A stretch of 64,000 nt of DNA from an uncultured Bacteroidales bacterium (GTDB lineage Bacteria; Bacteroidota; Bacteroidia; Bacteroidales; P3): assembly GCA_900316515.1 (NCBI GenBank), contig ONDE01000012.1, positions 1 to 64,000 on the forward strand, written 5' to 3'. Position 1 is the first letter of the stretch. Every line of letters begins with the position of its first letter. Positions 10,595 to 19,327 of the stretch are shown piece by piece. Made by a program: the position numbers and the translations under genes. Below the pieces are notes generated by a model. It had not been told where the DNA came from. It did no database searches and worked only from the letters and a program-made list of their open reading frames with translations.

Positions 10595-10648
10595 TCTAGT
10601 TTTTCTAGAATCTCTAGATTTTCTAGATTACCTAGAACTTCTAGAATA
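10595..10648. repeat. TCTAGA-rich short tandem repeat
   Basis: Six CTAGA/CTAGT words at a spacing of about 8-10 bp fill the gap between the C10 protease stop and the sugar transporter start. The repeat just enters the end of the protease gene. I see no promoter box in it. Confidence 0.8.
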
Positions 10649-12941
10649 TAAGTATCTTTTTCACACGTCCATCTACGCGCACCACGTAGACTCCGGCCGA
10701 CGGCAAGGTGAACCTTGCGCCTGTGGCCACCAGGCGTCCCTGCAAGTCGTAGGCGGAGATGGAGGCCTCTAGCGGAGCCTCGACATTGACATGACGGCCC
10801 TGGAGTCTGACGGCGAAGTCGTCATCCGCAACGGAGTTGATGCCCACCAACGAGCCATAGACTGCCGTAAGGCTGAGGCTATAGTCGGCCACGAAGGTGT
10901 AGGGATTGTCCATAATCCTGCTGCCCCAGGGTGTGAGCCAGTAGCGGAAGATGGTGTCGCCCTGGCCAGTGGTGGCGCTGACGGTGACGGTAGTGCCTTC
11001 GGCAAAGATGCCGTCGCCAGTAACACTGCAATATTCAGGCAACGGCAGGCCAAGAGTGTCGTTGCGATAGACCATGTCGAGGGTAACGGTGGTCTGCATG
11101 CTGTCGCGTGGGGTGAAACAGGTGCGTATCATCCAGGAGAGCCAGCGGTTGTTGTCTCTGTACTGCTGCCAACGGCCCGACGAGAAGTACCACGACCCGT
11201 CGGGGTTGCCACCGTACTGGCTGCCAGCGGTAGTGTAGACGTGTTCAAGTCCGTCGTTCATAAAGGTAATCCACACAGGACGGCTGTCGTCGACGGCCAC
11301 AGCGCTGTCGAGCACGATGGTATGCCAGGAGTTGCCCAGCAAGAAGTAGCGATGGGTATAGAGCAATGTACCAGGGCATACGGTGTCGCCCTGATAGATG
11401 CCCAAGGTATAGTAGGCGCTGCCGTATACATAAAGTTGCACCTGGCTGACACTGCGCTGCGGGGCACGTAGGTCGGCCGGGATACGGACGCCCCAGAAGG
11501 TCGTGTCACCACGGTTGTTGCTAACAGCTCCAACATATGTTGCGGCGCTATAGGCCAATGTGTCGTTGCCCAGAGGCATGAAGATGGCGGTGTCGACGAC
11601 GTCACCATTGGCAATGCCAATGATGGGGTTACGGGTGCTGCCGCTGGCCCAGTGGTCGAAACGGTAACCGTGGGCAGGAGTGGCGTATACGGCCACACTG
11701 TCGACATCAACATTGTAGATGCCGTTGCCGCTGACGGTACCTTTGGTTGTATCGGCACTTACGACATTGACCAGCGCCAGGTCATCGCCCAGGCTATTGT
11801 AGATAGGAACAATGCCTATGATGGCTTGACAGTTGCCGTTGTAACTATTGGACGAAGAACTGCCTGTGCCGCCGCCACCGGGGTTGAGGGCATCGAGGGT
11901 ATAGTAGGCGTCGTAGGCTCCCCCCCAGCCCCAGTTGACATGGAAGTAGCGCAGACCGGTGTTGGTATTGTAGTTGGTGGAGCAGCCGTCGATGACAAAA
12001 GCATGGCCGGCATCGCTGCCAAAGCCAGTGTAGAGCACCGGGCGTCCATAGTGCATCTCAGTAAGTATGATGCTATCCCATGCACTTGCGGCATATGCAC
12101 TTTTTCTAAGGCCAATCAGGTCTGGGCTATAGCGGAAATAGTTCTTGAGCGAATACTCGGAAGAGTGGCCATAGGACTCTAATATCTGTGCACCGCTGGC
12201 ATCGACACCATAGTTCATCTCGACCGATACTCCCACATGATACATGAGCAGCGCGACGGCATTGATTTGGGTTTCCGAGCTGTTCCAACCGAGAGTGCCA
12301 GGCATGCTGCTCCAGGGGTATATGGTATCGAAATCGGCGCTAAGGGTACCGAAATTGGAGCAGCTGTATTGGTGCGAACCACGGCCATGGACGGGGTGGT
12401 TCCAGTATTTCATTATCTGCGCCTGGGCTGTAGCCACACAGCCAGTGACAGCATGGCGACCGTAAGTATCGGCAGGGCACAAGGCATTGTAGCGCGGCGA
12501 CTGACTCCAGCGGGTGGTGATCATGGGCGAGACAGCGGTATGGAGGTCGATGTCGCCTTTGGCGGCGATGTCCTGCCAAAGAGCACGCACCTCAGGCTCG
12601 ACGACATCGGAAGCGGAGCGGCGCAAAATGATGTCAGAGCTGTAGCCATCAATCCATGCCTGCACATGGGCAGGTACACTGTCGAGCGGAAAGGTGCCGT
12701 CGGTGGAGTAGGCCAAGATGGGTGCCACACAGTCGTCAGCCGACACCAGCACAAAGCCAGTACCCGAAACGGGACGCACCAAATAGAGTGCGTCGCCGAG
12801 GGCTGTGACGGTAAGTTCGGTCTGCGGGAGTAAGCGTGATGCTACCTGACGGGCCACCGAGGGGTCGACAGGTTTGGCATAGGTGCTGCCACCAAGAATG
12901 GCAAGCACAACGGTCAAAAGAGCTGCTTTGTATAGTTTCAT
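10641..12941 (-). CDS. Secreted C10-family (streptopain-type) cysteine protease, 766 residues
   Basis: A signal peptide (MKLYKAALLTVVLAILGGST-YA) precedes a propeptide with the typical FVLVSADDCVAPILAYS motif (63-79). The C10 catalytic domain has the nucleophile in TGCVATAQAQIMKYWNHP (Cys168), the histidine in AGHAFVIDG (His313) and the WGWGG motif near 337-341. After it come an InlB-like repeat (about 390-455, GYRFDHWASGSTRNP), a beta-rich accessory domain (460-608) also present in the three other C10 proteases here, and a short T9SS-type sorting domain (about 695-766, AYDLQGRLVATG ... GVYVVRVDG). The product should be exported and activated by removal of the propeptide. It starts 5 bp after the stop of the next C10 gene, so the two are co-transcribed. 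Confidence 0.9.
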   Translation of the reverse strand: MKLYKAALLTVVLAILGGSTYAKPVDPSVARQVASRLLPQTELTVTALGDALYLVRPVSGTGFVLVSADDCVAPILAYSTDGTFPLDSVPAHVQAWIDGYSSDIILRRSASDVVEPEVRALWQDIAAKGDIDLHTAVSPMITTRWSQSPRYNALCPADTYGRHAVTGCVATAQAQIMKYWNHPVHGRGSHQYSCSNFGTLSADFDTIYPWSSMPGTLGWNSSETQINAVALLMYHVGVSVEMNYGVDASGAQILESYGHSSEYSLKNYFRYSPDLIGLRKSAYAASAWDSIILTEMHYGRPVLYTGFGSDAGHAFVIDGCSTNYNTNTGLRYFHVNWGWGGAYDAYYTLDALNPGGGGTGSSSSNSYNGNCQAIIGIVPIYNSLGDDLALVNVVSADTTKGTVSGNGIYNVDVDSVAVYATPAHGYRFDHWASGSTRNPIIGIANGDVVDTAIFMPLGNDTLAYSAATYVGAVSNNRGDTTFWGVRIPADLRAPQRSVSQVQLYVYGSAYYTLGIYQGDTVCPGTLLYTHRYFLLGNSWHTIVLDSAVAVDDSRPVWITFMNDGLEHVYTTAGSQYGGNPDGSWYFSSGRWQQYRDNNRWLSWMIRTCFTPRDSMQTTVTLDMVYRNDTLGLPLPEYCSVTGDGIFAEGTTVTVSATTGQGDTIFRYWLTPWGSRIMDNPYTFVADYSLSLTAVYGSLVGINSVADDDFAVRLQGRHVNVEAPLEASISAYDLQGRLVATGARFTLPSAGVYVVRVDGRVKKILIF

Positions 12942-12946
12942 TTTTC

Positions 12947-15211
12947 TTATCGGATTATAATGCGGCCGGCGTATTTGCCGTCGACCTGTATGATATAAAC
13001 GCCAGCTGCCGGCACGGTGAAAGTGCGGCGTGTGGCCACTAGGCGGCCTTGCACGTCATAGGCCGCCACAGACATTGTCTCGGGAATGTCGATGCTTACC
13101 GTGCGACCAAGCACACGGACTGCATAACGCTCGCCGTCGACATCGTCGATGCCTGTGCAATAGGCAAACCACACCGAGAGGGTGGTGTCTGTTTCGGCCA
13201 CGAAGACCACTGGGTTGGTCTGGTCGCCGGCGGCGTTGTATTCGTCGCCCCAATTCCAACTGAACGATATGCCGGGGTCGACTGTGATGGTTACCGTGTC
13301 GCCTACGTTGTATATTCCTGCGCCGTCGATGCTGATGCCACCATCCTGCAGTTCTGTCTCGGACATGTGTGGGTCGATACCTACCACGACATGCCGTTCT
13401 TCGAATATGCCACGCAGCATCCAGGTGTAGAATATCCCTTCGGCTTGGTCATACGTCACCCAACCCGATGGCAGGTGATACCAGATGCCGTCGCTGTTGC
13501 CGCAGTAACGGCCCATCGTGGCGGGATAGCCGCCGCACTCGCAGAGGAAGGTGATCCACACCGTCGCAGTGTCGGCAATCCAGATGGCCGAGTCGAGGGT
13601 TATGGTGTTCCAATGCCTTACATCTGCGTCAGTGGCGTAGACCGACTTGGTGTATACTGGCGTGGCGCCGTTTATATCATCGGCAATATAGATGTTGAGG
13701 TAGTAATAGCAGTGGGCGGAATAAGGTATGTACTGCACCGCGGTGAGGCTGCGGCTTCCGTTGCGCACAGCAGCGGGCAGACGTATGCCCCACTGGGTGG
13801 TGTCGCCGTAGTCGTCGTGCCACGACGAGCGGTAGCCGTCATCGCAGTAGCCCACGGTGTCGCCATGCACAGGTGCGAAAATGGCAGAGTCGCTGATATT
13901 GCCGTTGGCAAGGAAAAAGAGCGGGTTCTCCGTCGAACCGCTAGCCCAGCGTACGAAGTGGTAGCCCTCGGCGGCATGTGCCCAGATGGTAACATCGTCG
14001 ACAAACGGCGTGTATGTACCGTTGCCGTTGACGGTGCCCATGCTGCTGTCGAAGCGCATGTCAACTACCACGGCGGTGTCGTCGGTGACTACTGAAGGCT
14101 GTATGCCTATAACTGCCGAATTGTTCATGTTGAAGGTATAGGTGGCATTGCCGCCCACACCGCCAGCTCCGGGTGAGAGCGAGTCGGTGGTGTAGTAGCC
14201 GTCGTAGGCACCACCCCAACCCCAGTTGACATGGAACATGCCCACCGAGTCGATGCCATCGAGCACAAAGGCATGGCCACCACTAGGGTCGTAGCCAGCA
14301 TAGAGGACCGGTCGACTGGCAAGAATCTCGGAGGCTATGAGGTTGTCCCATTCGGCATCGCTGTGCTCTTCCTTGTAGATGCTGTAGAGCAGAGGGCTGT
14401 ATTTGAAGTAGGTCTTCAGAGCTGTCTCGGCCGAGGGATAGTTGGCGTAGCCGTGCGAGTTGACGGCGGCGCCGCTGCCACTGGGGCTGTAGTTCATGTT
14501 GACAGCCACGCCCACATGGTACATCAACTCGGCGACGGCCATTATCTCGGTGCTGTCGCTAAGCGAGGTCAAGGCGTTGGGCATGAGATTCCAACGGTAG
14601 TGTGTGGTGTCGAAATAGGCACGGAGGACACCGTAGTTGCTGTTGTAGGCATGGCTCCCCCACCCCACCTCGGGATGGTTCCAATATTTCATCACCTGCG
14701 CCGTGGCTGTGGCGGTGCAACCGGTGACGCAGTAGGCAGAATCAGTTTCGTCGTAAGGGCACATGAGATTATACAACGGGCGCTGGTTCCACGTGGTGGT
14801 CAGCAACGGCTCTACAGGGGCCCAGCCACTCTTAGGCATGGGGTTATCCCACAAGGCTTGCACCGCTGCCGAAGGCACAACATCGGCATCACGCAGCGAA
14901 GCTATCTCGCGGCGGTAGCCGTCAATCCACATGCGCACATGCTCCGGCACGGCGGCCAGGTCGCCAATGTGACCAGTGAGTGAGTATGCCAACACCGGGC
15001 GCACACAGTCGTCGGCAGCGACAATGGCAAAACCGGCTCCACCTTCACGCACGAAAACGTACAACTCGTCCCAGTCGGCAGGCTGTATTGCCTTTGCGGG
15101 CGCAAAGAAATTATTCTCTACTATCGCGCGGGCGCGTGCGATGTCGACAGGCTTGGCAAACCCCGCGGCCACCATCAGCGTGGCGGCCAGTGTCATCAGT
15201 ATTCTTTTCAT
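12947..15211 (-). CDS. Secreted C10-family (streptopain-type) cysteine protease, 754 residues
   Basis: Same architecture as its downstream neighbour: signal peptide (1-19), propeptide with FAIVAADDCVRPVLAYS, catalytic Cys165 in CVTGCTATATAQVMKYWNHP, His313 in GGHAFVLDG, and WGWGG at 330-334. An InlB-like segment (GYHFVRWASGSTENP), the shared accessory domain (about 450-606) and a short T9SS-like C-terminal domain (AYDVQGRLVATRRT ... GVYIIQVDG) follow. The two proteases clearly arose by duplication but have diverged along their whole length. No TAnnTTTG box was found in the 58 bp before the start; those bases hold the terminator of the ATP synthase operon, so the source of transcription is unclear. 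Confidence 0.9.
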   Translation of the reverse strand: MKRILMTLAATLMVAAGFAKPVDIARARAIVENNFFAPAKAIQPADWDELYVFVREGGAGFAIVAADDCVRPVLAYSLTGHIGDLAAVPEHVRMWIDGYRREIASLRDADVVPSAAVQALWDNPMPKSGWAPVEPLLTTTWNQRPLYNLMCPYDETDSAYCVTGCTATATAQVMKYWNHPEVGWGSHAYNSNYGVLRAYFDTTHYRWNLMPNALTSLSDSTEIMAVAELMYHVGVAVNMNYSPSGSGAAVNSHGYANYPSAETALKTYFKYSPLLYSIYKEEHSDAEWDNLIASEILASRPVLYAGYDPSGGHAFVLDGIDSVGMFHVNWGWGGAYDGYYTTDSLSPGAGGVGGNATYTFNMNNSAVIGIQPSVVTDDTAVVVDMRFDSSMGTVNGNGTYTPFVDDVTIWAHAAEGYHFVRWASGSTENPLFFLANGNISDSAIFAPVHGDTVGYCDDGYRSSWHDDYGDTTQWGIRLPAAVRNGSRSLTAVQYIPYSAHCYYYLNIYIADDINGATPVYTKSVYATDADVRHWNTITLDSAIWIADTATVWITFLCECGGYPATMGRYCGNSDGIWYHLPSGWVTYDQAEGIFYTWMLRGIFEERHVVVGIDPHMSETELQDGGISIDGAGIYNVGDTVTITVDPGISFSWNWGDEYNAAGDQTNPVVFVAETDTTLSVWFAYCTGIDDVDGERYAVRVLGRTVSIDIPETMSVAAYDVQGRLVATRRTFTVPAAGVYIIQVDGKYAGRIIIR

Positions 15212-15221
15212 CTGTAATTAG

Positions 15222-15255
15222 AAAAAAGCAGACACCGCCGTCAGCAGGTGTCTGC
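15222..15255 (-). terminator. Intrinsic terminator of the ATP synthase operon
   Basis: On the minus strand the hairpin GCAGACACC / GGTGTCTGC (9-bp stem, 10-nt loop) is followed by TTTTTT. It begins about 14 nt past the atpG stop. Confidence 0.85.
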
Positions 15256-15269
15256 ACTATATTCATTGT

Positions 15270-16145
15270 TTATCCTTTCAGCGCTTCAGAGCCGCTCACT
15301 ATCTCGATAATCTCGTTGGTGATGGAGGCCTGGCGTGCCTTGTTGTAGCTTAGCCGCAGGTCTTTCAGCAGCTCGGTGGCGTTGTCGGTGGCTTTCTGCA
15401 TAGCTGTCATACGGGCGCCATGTTCGGCGGCCAGCGAGTCGAGAACCACGCGGTAGAAAGTCGACCGCAGCGTCAGCGGTATCATCTCGCGCAATATCTC
15501 CTCTTTCGAAGGTTCGAAGATGTAGTCATTGCTGGTCTTCTTCTTTCCGCCTTCCTCTTTCTTCTTTCCGCCTTCCACCGGTAAGAACTGCTCGCAAGAT
15601 AGCACCTGCGACAGCGAATTCTTGAACTGGTTGTAGACCAACTCTACACGGTCGATGGCCTTGTCGGCGAAGTCGGCCAGCAGGTTGTCGGCCAGTGTGG
15701 CTATGGCATCGAACGAAGGGCTGTCGAGAAGTTCGTCGTAAGATGACACTTTGAGGTCTTTCTGACGCGAAAGGAGTTCGGTAGCTTTCTTGCCGATGGT
15801 TATCAGCTGTATGGCAGCCTTCTCCGTGCGCCAGTGGTCTATGCGCTGCTGCGCCAGCTTGAGGACGTTGCTGTTGAAGGCGCCGCACAAACCCTTGTTG
15901 CTGGTGACCACCACCAGCACAACGGTCTGCACTGGACGCACAGCATGGTATGGAGTCATCACGCCGTCGCCGGTGTCGATGTCGGCGATAATCTCGTTGA
16001 GCTGTGCCGCATAGGGGCGCATGCCGATGATGGCATTCTGCGCCCGGCGGAACTTGGCGGCAGAGACCATCTTCATGGCCGATGTTATCTGCTGCGTCGA
16101 GCTTACCGAGGCTATACGCGTGCGTACTTCTTTTAAATTAGCCAT
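15270..16145 (-). CDS. atpG: F1Fo ATP synthase gamma subunit
   Basis: The 291-residue central stalk subunit has the conserved N-terminal coiled coil (MANLKEVRTRIASVSSTQQITSAMKMVSAAKFRR) and the matching C-terminal helix (NATELLKDLRLSYNKARQASITNEIIEIVSGSEAL), which together form the rotating shaft. The segment VTSNKGLCGAFNSN is also typical. An unusual lysine/glutamate-rich insert (GGKKKEEGGKKK, about residues 191-202) is coded by two copies of a 21-bp repeat at 15535-15578. It is the last gene of atpEFHAG, followed by a terminator. An 88-bp gap with heptamer repeats separates it from atpA. Confidence 0.95.
   Translation of the reverse strand: MANLKEVRTRIASVSSTQQITSAMKMVSAAKFRRAQNAIIGMRPYAAQLNEIIADIDTGDGVMTPYHAVRPVQTVVLVVVTSNKGLCGAFNSNVLKLAQQRIDHWRTEKAAIQLITIGKKATELLSRQKDLKVSSYDELLDSPSFDAIATLADNLLADFADKAIDRVELVYNQFKNSLSQVLSCEQFLPVEGGKKKEEGGKKKTSNDYIFEPSKEEILREMIPLTLRSTFYRVVLDSLAAEHGARMTAMQKATDNATELLKDLRLSYNKARQASITNEIIEIVSGSEALKG
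15535..15578 (-). repeat. 21-bp tandem duplication inside atpG
   Basis: Two near-identical 21-bp units code for EGGKKKE-EGGKKKT. The period is a multiple of three, so a gain or loss of one unit would keep the frame. Confidence 0.75.
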
Positions 16146-16153
16146 TTCTTTAT

Positions 16154-16225
16154 TAGTGGGTAGTGGGTAGTGGATAGTGGGTAGTAAGATGCACTGGTTT
16201 ATATGCTACCAACTACACACTATCC
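16154..16225. repeat. TAGTGGG heptamer repeats with partly inverted copy, between atpG and atpA
   Basis: Four heptamers (TAGTGGG, TAGTGGG, TAGTGGA, TAGTGGG) at 16154-16181 are followed by inverted-type words (ACTATCCACTA, near 16219-16229). Together they fill the gap between two genes of one operon. The CCACT/AGTGG core recurs in aroE and at 44608-44635. Confidence 0.8.
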
Positions 16226-16233
16226 ACTATAAA

Positions 16234-17811
16234 CTATTTGTATCGTTCTGCGGTATCGAGGGCCAAGGCCTTCATGGTGGCCAGGTCGCTGTCGATAAGC
16301 TTGCCGGCGCGGAGGTTGGCAAGGATGTCGGCATGCTCCTGCTTCATGAGGGTGAGGAACACCTTCTCGAAGTCGCGGACCTTGTCGACAGCCACTTTCT
16401 GCAGCAATCCGTTGGTGCCGCAGAAGATGATGGCCACCTGCTCTTCGACAGGCATGGGGCTGTACTGCGGCTGCTTGAGCACCTCGACGTTGCGGGCACC
16501 CTTGTCGAGTACCGCCTTGGTAGCAGCGTCGAGGTCGGAACCGAATTTCGAGAAAGCTTCCAACTCGCGGTACTGGGCCTGGTCCATCTTCAAGGTACCG
16601 GCAATCTTCTTCATCGACTTGATCTGTGCCTTACCACCCACACGGGAGACCGAGATACCGACGTTGATGGCGGGACGCACACCGCTGTTGAAGAGGTTGG
16701 TCTCGAGGAATATCTGACCGTCGGTGATGGAGATGACATTGGTGGGGATATAGGCCGACACATCGCCTGCCTGGGTTTCGATGATGGGCAGAGCCGTCAG
16801 CGAGCCGCCACCTTTCACCTTGCCCTTCAGCGAGGCAGGCAGGTCGTTCATCTGCGCGGCAATCTGGTCGTTCTGGATGATGCGCGCGGCACGCTCCAGC
16901 AGACGGCTGTGGAGGTAGAACACATCGCCGGGGTATGCCTCACGTCCCGGCGGGCGACGGAGCAGCAACGAGACTTCGCGGTAGGCCACGGCCTGCTTCG
17001 AGAGGTCGTCATAGATGACCAGGGCGTTGCGGCCCGTGTCGCGGAAATATTCGCCAATGGCGGCACCAGCGAAGGGGGCGTAGAACTGCATGGCTGCAGG
17101 ATCACTGGCTGTGGCAGCCACGACTATGGTATAGTCCATGGCACCCTTCTCGTCGAGGGTCTTCACCAAATTGGCCACAGTGGAGCCTTTCTGACCACAG
17201 GCCACATAGATGCAGTACACGGGGTCGCCGGCATCGTAGTTGTTCTTCTGGTTGATGATGGTATCGATGGCGATGGCCGTCTTACCGGTCTGACGGTCGC
17301 CGATAATAAGCTCGCGCTGGCCACGTCCGATGGGAATCATCGAGTCGATGGGCTTGATACCAGTCTGCAGGGGCTGGTCCACCGGCTGGCGGAAGATGAC
17401 GCCGGGGGCCTTGCGCTCGATGGGCATCTGGAACAGCTCGCCCTCGATGGGGCCCTTGCCGTCGATGGGCTGACCGATGGTGTTGATAACACGGCCAAGC
17501 AGACCCTCGCCGACAGGCAGCGAGGCGATGCGCTTGGTGCGCTTCACGGTGTCGCCCTCGTTGACGGTGGTAATCTCACCGAGCATAACCACGCCGACAT
17601 TGTCCTCCTCGAGGTTCTGTACGATACCTTGGTCGCCGCTGTCGAACTCGACGAGCTCGCCGCTCTGGGCATTGTTAAGACCGTAGATGCGGGCAATGCC
17701 GTCGCCGACGGTGAGCACGGTGCCCACCTCTTCCAGTTCGACATCGAGGTTGACGTCGGCCAATTGTTTCTTAAGGATTGCCGATACTTCGGCTGGCTTA
17801 ATATCTGACAT
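16234..17811 (-). CDS. atpA: F1Fo ATP synthase alpha subunit
   Basis: At 525 residues this is the usual length. The P-loop [13 protein letters not shown] is at 171-183. The signature region [30 protein letters not shown] and the N-terminal beta-barrel sequence [15 protein letters not shown] fit the non-catalytic F1 alpha subunit. It forms the alpha3-beta3 head with the beta subunit, whose gene (atpD) is not in this window. It lies 5 bp after atpH on the same strand. Confidence 0.97.
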   Translation of the reverse strand: MSDIKPAEVSAILKKQLADVNLDVELEEVGTVLTVGDGIARIYGLNNAQSGELVEFDSGDQGIVQNLEEDNVGVVMLGEITTVNEGDTVKRTKRIASLPVGEGLLGRVINTIGQPIDGKGPIEGELFQMPIERKAPGVIFRQPVDQPLQTGIKPIDSMIPIGRGQRELIIGDRQTGKTAIAIDTIINQKNNYDAGDPVYCIYVACGQKGSTVANLVKTLDEKGAMDYTIVVAATASDPAAMQFYAPFAGAAIGEYFRDTGRNALVIYDDLSKQAVAYREVSLLLRRPPGREAYPGDVFYLHSRLLERAARIIQNDQIAAQMNDLPASLKGKVKGGGSLTALPIIETQAGDVSAYIPTNVISITDGQIFLETNLFNSGVRPAINVGISVSRVGGKAQIKSMKKIAGTLKMDQAQYRELEAFSKFGSDLDAATKAVLDKGARNVEVLKQPQYSPMPVEEQVAIIFCGTNGLLQKVAVDKVRDFEKVFLTLMKQEHADILANLRAGKLIDSDLATMKALALDTAERYK

Positions 17812-17816
17812 ATATC

Positions 17817-18380
17817 TTACAATTTACTCTCGTATTCGTTCTTTGCGAACTCCTTGCGGAGCTTCATTATCTTTGTACGCAGACGAGCGTCGTACATATT
17901 ATGGTCAAACTCCATCTTGAAACCGCCAAGCATGCGGGAGTCGGTGGATGTGTGCAATTCCACTTTCTTGCCGGTATATTCGGCGATAAGACGGGTGACA
18001 TACTCTTTGGCACTCTCATCGGTCTCTTGATGGGTAACAAGGTCGCTACGTACTATACCGCGGCTGTCGCGCCACTGGTCGAGATAAGCCTCGCTGATGC
18101 CGTGCAGATTCACCGAACGGCTTTTCTTCACCACAAAAGCCAAGAACGCCATCGTCTCCTGGCATACATGACCGTCGAAGAGAGCCTGCACCACTGCAGA
18201 CTTTTTCTCGTACGGCACCGTGGGGTTAGCGAAAACGACATTCAGCTCGCGGTTCTCGGCGGTGACCTGGCTGACGAGCCTCATGTCGTCGGCCACACGG
18301 TCGGCCTGACCACGGTCGGTGGCAAGCATAAACAATGCCTTGGCATAGTTGATATTGATGCGGTAGTCGTTCATCGTCAA
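17817..18380 (-). CDS. atpH: F1Fo ATP synthase delta subunit
   Basis: The 187-residue protein links F1 to the peripheral stalk. The start ([20 protein letters not shown]) and the C-terminal part ([36 protein letters not shown]) match the OSCP/delta family: an alpha-helical N-terminal domain, then the conserved GGF segment. It overlaps atpF by 4 bp (ATGA) and ends 5 bp before atpA. Confidence 0.95.
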   Translation of the reverse strand: MTMNDYRININYAKALFMLATDRGQADRVADDMRLVSQVTAENRELNVVFANPTVPYEKKSAVVQALFDGHVCQETMAFLAFVVKKSRSVNLHGISEAYLDQWRDSRGIVRSDLVTHQETDESAKEYVTRLIAEYTGKKVELHTSTDSRMLGGFKMEFDHNMYDARLRTKIMKLRKEFAKNEYESKL

Positions 18381-18877
18381 TTCAATTTAGCCATCTCAAG
18401 TTCTTTCTGTATCAAGGCATCAGCCTTGGGCTTGTCGCTGAGCTCGGCACGGATAAGTTTCTCGGCAATCTCGATGCTGAGGTTGGCAATCTGGTTCTTA
18501 AGCTCGGTCATGGCCTTCATCTTCTCGTAGTTGATGTTCTCGCGGGCCGCCTCGACGATGCGGTCGGCCTCGGCAGTGGCCTTGGCACGAGCCTCCTCAA
18601 CAATCTGCTCGCTGGCGAGACGGGCATTGCGAAGCATCTCGTCACGCTCCATTTTAGCCTGTCGCAGCAGCTCTTCGTTGTGGGCAACGAGATTCTTCAT
18701 CTCCTCGCGGGCCTTGTTGGCCTCGTTGAGCGAATTGGCAATGGCCTCCTCACGGCTCTTCAGGGCTTTCAGGATCATCGGCCAGCCCCATTTCATCAGT
18801 ATGAATGCCAGTATGCCGAACGACACAAGCAGCCAAACGAATGTACCAATGCCGGGATTAATCAGAGGATTGTTCAT
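18377..18877 (-). CDS. atpF: F1Fo ATP synthase b subunit
   Basis: One membrane helix (FVWLLVSFGILAFILMKWGW) is followed by a long charged coiled coil, as expected for the peripheral stalk. I take the ATG at 18877 (MNNPLINPGIGTF) rather than the in-frame ATG 12 codons upstream, because family members begin just before the membrane helix; this gives 166 residues. It overlaps atpH by 4 bp and follows atpE by 72 bp. Confidence 0.93.
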   Translation of the reverse strand: MNNPLINPGIGTFVWLLVSFGILAFILMKWGWPMILKALKSREEAIANSLNEANKAREEMKNLVAHNEELLRQAKMERDEMLRNARLASEQIVEEARAKATAEADRIVEAARENINYEKMKAMTELKNQIANLSIEIAEKLIRAELSDKPKADALIQKELEMAKLN

Positions 18878-18949
18878 TATCTTTAAGTTAAAGAGTCGAT
18901 TGAAAGGGAGCAACCAATCGTTGCTCCCATGAGTTTAACGTGCGTCGTT

Positions 18950-19207
18950 TTACTTGAGGACAACCAGCAAGCACAACACGACGGCGAAGAAGGCGACGCC
19001 TTCCACAAGAGCGGCGGCGATAATCATCGTCGAGCGGATGTCGCCACCGGCTTCCGGCTGGCGGGCCATGCCTTCCATGGCACCCTGGCCGATTTTACCG
19101 ATACCGATACCAGCGCCGACGGTAGCCAGACCGGCTCCGATAGCTGCTCCGAGGTAGCCCCAAGCGATGTTGGCCACTGCCTGCAATGCAATCAATAATG
19201 CTGTCAT
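18950..19207 (-). CDS. atpE: F1Fo ATP synthase c subunit (proteolipid ring)
   Basis: The 85-residue hairpin of two membrane helices is joined by the polar loop MARQPEAGGD. The ion-binding carboxylate is the glutamate in AALVEGVAFF on helix 2. The residues that mark sodium-type rings (helix-1 Gln aligned as in Ilyobacter, and the ES/T pair on helix 2) are replaced by Ile and EGV, so proton coupling is more likely; this rests on a hand alignment. It is the first gene of atpEFHAG, with a promoter box at 19280-19287. The a-subunit gene (atpB), commonly next to atpE, is absent; nadB is upstream instead. Confidence 0.95.
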   Translation of the reverse strand: MTALLIALQAVANIAWGYLGAAIGAGLATVGAGIGIGKIGQGAMEGMARQPEAGGDIRSTMIIAAALVEGVAFFAVVLCLLVVLK

Positions 19208-19279
19208 AATGCTTTTTATTTGTTTGTTAAACTGTTACTATTATAATCTGCTTTTTTCGTCAAGAGACAAATTCGGGTG

Positions 19280-19287
19280 CAAAGATA
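19280..19287 (-). promoter_or_regulatory. -7 box of the atpEFHAG promoter
   Basis: TATCTTTG on the minus strand, about 73 nt before the atpE start. The nearest TTTG upstream is only 16 nt away rather than 19-21, so the -33 element is weak or different. The gap between nadB and atpE (120 bp) holds no other gene. Confidence 0.65.
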
Positions 19288-19327
19288 ACACTTTTTTCTA
19301 AAACAAATGTTAAATATGCAAAACTTT

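Noticed and set aside
16177..17808. 543-codon plus-strand frame opposite atpA
   Set aside because: atpA on the minus strand is certain; this is its complement.
18950..19207. Sodium-type c subunit
   Set aside because: The glutamine and ES/T residues that mark sodium binding are replaced by Ile and EGV in a hand alignment.
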